Source: Himantopus leucocephalus
Lineage: Eukaryota > Chordata > Aves > Charadriiformes > Recurvirostridae
Length of the DNA: 64,000 nucleotides
NCBI GenBank assembly: GCA_003993805.1
Contig: RSEF01000019.1
Location: forward strand, 11,320,201-11,384,200
Direction of reading: 5' to 3'
The notes beneath the pieces are model-generated. The model saw only the letters and a list, made by a program, of their open reading frames with translations. It did not search any database and was not told where the DNA came from. The translations under genes were made by a program, and so were the position numbers. Positions 59,901 through 64,000 of the stretch are shown one piece after another (within the stretch, counting starts at the first letter, position 1; each line of letters begins with the position of its first letter).

Positions 59901-62900
59901 GCGAGCCGGGAGCGGCGTCGCAAAAATCCGGCAGGGTTGTGAGGGCATCGGTGCGGGGACCCTGCCGGGGACAAGCTGCCCTGTCCCCACGGAAAGTCAC
60001 GTCCACTCCTCGGGCAGCGCTGTCTCCCGTTAACGGTGAGCCACAGCGCTCTGCACCGTACGACGGTGCCGCTTCTGACGAACCAAGTGATGACTCAAGG
60101 AGAGATTCAACAAAAGGAAGTTTGCGTGGTCAGAGCGGCAAAACCAAGAGGTACTGGCTTACGCCGGTGGTGGTCTTGGACCCTCAAGAAGTGCCAATGA
60201 GGCTGACAAGCATGAAACACAACAAAAAGGCAGATATTCAACCTGTCTGCCAGCAGCCAGTATCTTCTTCAGGCCTTCAAGGCATCTTGGAGAATAAACA
60301 TAGAAGTACCGGGGTTGTTTCTGGAGAGGGAAGTACCTGTAGAAAAGCCTGCATCAGCGGCTTCAGCGCCAGCCGGTGGGGGAGGCAAACCAGGCTGCGT
60401 CCAAAAAGGCATAAAAATGAGAGACAGCAGCAGCCTAATAACTCCTTTTTCCAACCACAGATGAGGCAAAGAGGAAAGAAGAAGGGTGTTCTGGAGATGC
60501 CTGTAGATAAAAGAGACAATGGCTGTTCATTCCTCAATAGCTCCCATTCCTGGGGTAGAGTTCAAGCATCTTTGTCCTTCCATAAGAAGAAGAAAGTTAC
60601 CAGAGAAGAGAGTTTCTGCAGCAGCATCCTCTCTACCCCTTCTGTGAAATGCCAGCTTTTGGGGCACCACGCGACCCCATCTGCTGGTATGGCTCAGTGC
60701 TGCACTTGGTCTGTTTCCTCCATGATCCTGCTGGCTCCCAGCAATTCCTCTTCTGTCCTGGAGCTAATGCTTACAGACGCAGAGAAGGTGTTTGGGGAAT
60801 GTCACCAAGAGGGGCCTATCGCTTTTGAGGAATGCATTCCTTTGGATAAGATGAAAGACTGCAAGAAAATTGGAGAAGGGGTGTTCGGAGAGGTCTTCCA
60901 GATCGACAGTGAGAGAGGACCTGTGGCCTTAAAAATAATTCCCATTGAGGGGACTGAAAAAGTAAATGGTGAAGCTCAAAAGAGCTTTGGAGAGATTCTG
61001 CCCGAGATCATAATTTCAAAAGAACTCAGTCTTCTGTCTGAAGAGTCTGTGAACAGGACTGTTGGGTTCATCAGCTTGTACTCTGTGCACTGTGTTCAAG
61101 GGGCCTATCCTAAGTATCTCCTGGAAGCCTGGGACAAATACCACAAGGTAACGGGATCAGAAAACGATCGGCCAGACCTTTTTGGGGACAAGCAGCTCTT
61201 CATGGTTCTGGAGTTTGAATTTGGAGGCAGTGACTTGGAGCATATGAGAAACAGGTTAAGTTCAGTGGCATCGGCAAAAAGCATTTTGCACCAGGTCACT
61301 GCTTCCCTGGCGGTGGCAGAACAGGAACTGCGCTTCGAGCACAGGGACTTGCACTGGGGGAACGTGCTGATAAAGAACACGGCTGTAAAGGAGCTCACTT
61401 ATATGTTGAATGGGGCAACGCACACAATCCCCACAGCAGGGATTCACGTCAACATCATAGATTATACCTTGTCTCGGCTGGAGAAGGACGAGTTAACTGT
61501 GTTTTGTGACCTTTCCACTGATGAAGAACTCTTCCAAGGCACAGGGGACTACCAGTTTGATATCTACAGGCAAATGAAAGCGGAGAACTCCAACAGCTGG
61601 ACTGACTATCATCCACACAGCAACGTCCTCTGGCTGCACTACTTGTCAGATAAACTTTTGAAACACATGGGCTACAAGAAAAAGGAATTAAGTACTGCCA
61701 TGAGGAAAACAAAGCAGCAGCTCATGAAGTTCCACAAAGAAGTGCTGACCTTTGGGTCTGCCAATGAAGTTTTACAGAAGAGCAGCCTCTTCCAGTGAGC
61801 ACGGGAGTGCAATGCTTCCAAGAACTAAGTCACTGATACTGCCTTTCTCCTCCGCTCTTTTTTTATGTATGATCTTTTTAAATGTTGGCACAGTGAAGAA
61901 GTGTTATGATCGGTTACCAATGTGTATAATACACTATCAAAAGTGTCTAAAAAAAAAAAAACAACAAAACAAACCACCCCAAAGTCTTCTGCTTTTAAAA
62001 TGTTTAGATATGTACATTTTTTGAGGGGTGATATGGGGGAGAGAAGAGAGTTGACGTTTGAGGAGGGGGGAAAAGGACTCCTTTGTGCTCAAGTAATGTT
62101 TTGAATGCCACAGAATTTTTCTTACCCTTTCAGTCTTAGATTATTAAAAGTTCTTTCCTTACTATATTGTCTTTAAACAAAAAAGAAAAAAAATACAATT
62201 CTGGACAGTGAGGACAAAGGTAAGTATTCTTAGCCCACTTGGGGACAGGGCACGGGGACAAAACCCACTTCTGACTTACTTTTAAAAATGAACTCTTCTT
62301 CAGTTTGGCAAAATTTGTACCTGGAATGATGCTACAAAATGTCAATATTTAACATTTCTGTAGTGTAGGTTTTAAAAACACTCTAATCTGCAATAATATG
62401 ATTTTTTTTCTCTGTAAGGACCAGTGAAGAGGTATTGGATTAGGAAAAAAACAAGAAAAAGTACCTGTTCCTGATGCATTTTTGACCGTTATTATGCTGC
62501 GACCTTGTATACTGATAGGAACCCAAATCTGTAACTTGATGGTAGTGTTCAAGCGATTTTCTCCATTTATCTACAGAAGATAATGCACATGGTAATAAGT
62601 GTTTTTCAGTCCTAATTGCAGATGGATCAGGTGACCTGAATTTGAAGCTATACTTACATTAAATTTGAATTCTTTGTTTTCAAGAAGTCCTTTGCTAACA
62701 TTCAGGTACATTAAAGAAACTGGTCTAAAGAGAACGATAAATCAAATGTTAAAAGTGAGTTAGATTATTATTAAAAATTAGTACATCCGATGACCCAGAT
62801 GCATTAAGTAATTAAGAAGTAGCATCATCAGATTTGTTATAACTGGAATGCTGTCTATGCAGTCTGTCTATGTATGTGTGTATATATGCAGTCTATCAAT

Positions 62901-63248
62901 TAGATGCATCTTTGAACCTATCTTGAAGTCTATTTTTTACAAGTTAAGCAATTAGAGACCCAAGGTACCCCCCTGCCTATGATACGGTTTTATTGTTCTG
63001 TCTTCCAGACTCTTCAGCTGTCTAACATCACAGAAAATGACTTGACAGTCTGCAGTGCTTGAAATTATTAAGATGGAAATTGTGTTGGAATCTTACCAGG
63101 CATCCTCTCAATCCTTTTTCCTCTAATTGACTAAAGTAATGCAATATAATTCAATATTCTTAAAGCTGACTTGGCAAGGACTGCAGCGAATGCATATCTG
63201 ACATCAAGGACATGTTCTTCAGTCAGAATGGTGCTATTTTCATTTATG
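56946..63248 (-). CDS. ITGAE: Integrin alpha-E (CD103), C-terminal exons, two apparent frameshifts
   Basis: Alpha subunit of the integrin alphaE-beta7, which binds E-cadherin. Exons in transcript order: 63171-63248 (LTEEHVLDVRYAFAAVLAK), 62658-62724 (PVSLMYLNVSKGLLENKEF), 62465-62570 (LNTTIKLQIWVPISIQGRS), a probable 41-base exon 62280-62320 (GTNFAKLKKSSFLK), 58165-58260 (TAVVVRGKISFNRELCLGL), 57437-57550 (ITLVFLKD, then the transmembrane helix) and 57003-56946 (GFFKR-like tail). The first four encode the membrane-proximal calf region and agree in phase. The transmembrane exon lacks one base and the tail exon has one extra, so the present frame does not reach an intact helix and tail. An expected cysteine-rich exon between 62280 and 58260 was not found. 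Upstream exons are beyond the right edge. HASPIN is nested in one intron. Confidence 0.75.
58800..60030. promoter_or_regulatory. HASPIN: CpG-island promoter and 5' region of HASPIN
   Basis: Extremely GC- and CpG-rich. Four GC boxes of the form GGGGGCGGGGCC recur about every 21 bases between 59021 and 59096, followed by an inverted CCCGCCCCCTCCCG. A TCTCGCGA element is at 59165-59172 and a CHR-like TTTGAA at 59180-59185, 55 bases before the start codon. The latter is typical of genes expressed in G2/M. Confidence 0.7.
59240..61798 (+). CDS. HASPIN: Haspin, histone H3 Thr3 kinase
   Basis: Atypical Ser/Thr kinase that phosphorylates histone H3 on Thr3 in mitosis, creating the Survivin docking site that places the chromosomal passenger complex at centromeres. 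Single exon of 852 aa. The start is the ATG at 59240 in a gccgccgccATG context, giving MPLQSRLLRTYSRRGGHLRW, similar to the basic N-terminus of human haspin. Residues ~20-520 are low-complexity, Ser/Pro/Arg-rich and fast-evolving, with many S/T-P sites. The kinase domain shows the glycine loop GEGVFGEVF at 545-553, ATP-site K565 (VALKI), the helix-C region EILPEIIISKELS, catalytic HRDLHWGN from 701 (D703) and DYT at 741-743 in place of DFG, a hallmark of the family. The ORF also runs 140 codons upstream in frame, but through the promoter. It is nested antisense in ITGAE. Confidence 0.96.
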   Translation: MPLQSRLLRTYSRRGGHLRWLPPPDRWISPPRDPKRFFSSTSAGSSALSAPSEDPDFSPPGKRPRQSPGKRPARPWRLRTRRGAAAAAAQKENRPPEPTALISSSSPSPSPSPARPRRRRQGPSRGARRPLLCSTPQWSPPGGARRRQAPPAELSSLVLLSTTAEGGSALDGSPELRSPAPTSSEWRQGGSELLPPLAGADGSGGEGAAGGSCPGGTGRSGEPGAASQKSGRVVRASVRGPCRGQAALSPRKVTSTPRAALSPVNGEPQRSAPYDGAASDEPSDDSRRDSTKGSLRGQSGKTKRYWLTPVVVLDPQEVPMRLTSMKHNKKADIQPVCQQPVSSSGLQGILENKHRSTGVVSGEGSTCRKACISGFSASRWGRQTRLRPKRHKNERQQQPNNSFFQPQMRQRGKKKGVLEMPVDKRDNGCSFLNSSHSWGRVQASLSFHKKKKVTREESFCSSILSTPSVKCQLLGHHATPSAGMAQCCTWSVSSMILLAPSNSSSVLELMLTDAEKVFGECHQEGPIAFEECIPLDKMKDCKKIGEGVFGEVFQIDSERGPVALKIIPIEGTEKVNGEAQKSFGEILPEIIISKELSLLSEESVNRTVGFISLYSVHCVQGAYPKYLLEAWDKYHKVTGSENDRPDLFGDKQLFMVLEFEFGGSDLEHMRNRLSSVASAKSILHQVTASLAVAEQELRFEHRDLHWGNVLIKNTAVKELTYMLNGATHTIPTAGIHVNIIDYTLSRLEKDELTVFCDLSTDEELFQGTGDYQFDIYRQMKAENSNSWTDYHPHSNVLWLHYLSDKLLKHMGYKKKELSTAMRKTKQQLMKFHKEVLTFGSANEVLQKSSLFQ
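59555..59578 (+). repeat. HASPIN: TCCCCG hexamer run in the HASPIN coding sequence
   Basis: Three TCCCCG units and one TCCCCC encode an alternating Ser-Pro run (SPSPSPSP) in the disordered N-terminal half. It is the same hexamer as in TAX1BP3 intron 1. Confidence 0.7.
62143..62148 (+). terminator. HASPIN: Candidate poly(A) signal of HASPIN
   Basis: ATTAAA lies about 345 bases past the HASPIN stop codon. No AATAAA was noticed nearer on the plus strand. Confidence 0.4.
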
Positions 63249-64000
63249 CTTAAAAAAAAAAAAAGGCCGGATGGATGAAACAAGGTTATTATCTGCCCTG
63301 CCTTGGTCCTTTACTTCTACGGTTTGAGAACTGCTAATATTGGCTGTACAAGAGGGATGGAAACAGAGTGGCAGTAATTAAGGAAAGGAGAGGTGCCAGC
63401 CCACTTGATGACATGGTACAGTAGTGTTGGAGTAGCCCTTTATTACTACAGACATTGAAAGCTGCCATTGCCTTGAAATGTTTCCCCACAAAACAACGTT
63501 AACTTGTGCATATGCTTTCATTAATCAAAATTTAAATCTTCTACCCCTCACAAAACCGGATATTAAATTCATATAGAAACCTTTGCCTAAAACTGTGCTT
63601 GCAATGCAGCATGGCTGCCAGAGACGAGTTCTCATTTCCTTTTTGAAGATGCTCTCTGTTTAAAAATGCTGTGTCCTAGTCAGTCCCCATACATTTTAAT
63701 GGGAGGAACGTGACCAGAAAGGAATCTAAATGGTAACTTCCCCACAGCAGAAAGCCCCTAATCAAGAAAAATGCCCTGAACATAAGTTCTTATCCCAATC
63801 ATTTGGAAGGAAAGCTTGGGACAGAGCTGGATGAGATACTCTACTCATCTGTCCTCTCTGCTAAGGAAGGGGGATGTTAGAACGCAGTTTGCCATTTCAG
63901 AAACACAAGCTTTTAAACACGTACTACACTTAAATTAGGACCTCAAAGGGTGCTCTATCTTTTACTGAAATAATGAAGCAATAATGAGCAAAGCTAAAAT
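63249..64000. other. ITGAE: ITGAE intron; no exon recognised
   Basis: No further integrin exon could be identified in the last 750 bases. The tract of 13 A at 63252-63264 is, on the minus strand, the T-rich stretch just before the acceptor of the exon at 63248. Confidence 0.5.

Noticed and set aside
61949..61975. A-rich run after HASPIN as a retrocopy poly(A) tail
   Set aside because: The gene is intronless in mammals too, so any retroposition is far too old for a tail to persist, and poly(A) runs are common elsewhere in this window.

Overview
The window is a vertebrate nuclear segment, most likely from a bird microchromosome. The genes are split into short GT-AG exons, the introns are compact, three CpG islands mark promoters, a CR1-type LINE fragment is present, and the encoded TRPV1, SHPK, CTNS and P2RX5 proteins look avian. 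Gene order and strand match the TRPV1-SHPK-CTNS-TAX1BP3-EMC6-P2RX5-ITGAE/HASPIN block of human 17p13. Exons were assigned by reading splice sites, checking codon phase across every junction, and comparing translations with known families. No database search was possible.

Layout: TRPV1 (minus, 223-5273) gives the N-terminus, ankyrin domain, S1 and S2; its 3' half lies left of the window. SHPK (minus, 10792-19174; 475 aa) and CTNS (plus, 20192-27233; 367 aa) are divergent and share a CpG-island promoter with a CLEAR-type E-box and two ZNF143-like sites. CTNS converges with TAX1BP3 (minus, 29869-31797; 124 aa), which is divergent from EMC6 (plus, 32457-32789; 110 aa) across a second CpG island. 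P2RX5 (minus, 36592-47139; 402 aa) has 12 coding exons. ITGAE (minus, 56946-63248 and beyond the right edge) is present as its 3' exons. The intronless kinase gene HASPIN (plus, 59240-61798; 852 aa) is nested antisense inside an ITGAE intron.

Six of the eight genes are intact as far as they can be followed. ITGAE is the exception: the exons for its transmembrane helix and cytoplasmic tail carry two apparent single-base indels, both in homopolymers. Other points worth a second look are a diverged lysosomal-sorting motif at the cystinosin C-terminus, a complete P2RX5 exon 10, a GGGGAC hexanucleotide tract abutting the TAX1BP3 intron 1 donor, and a HASPIN promoter built from tandem GC boxes plus a CHR-like element.

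I found no undescribed biological system. This is a conserved, syntenic gene block, and the oddities are gene-level. The long gene-free stretches are 5.3-10.8 kb, 33.3-36.6 kb and 47.1-56.9 kb.
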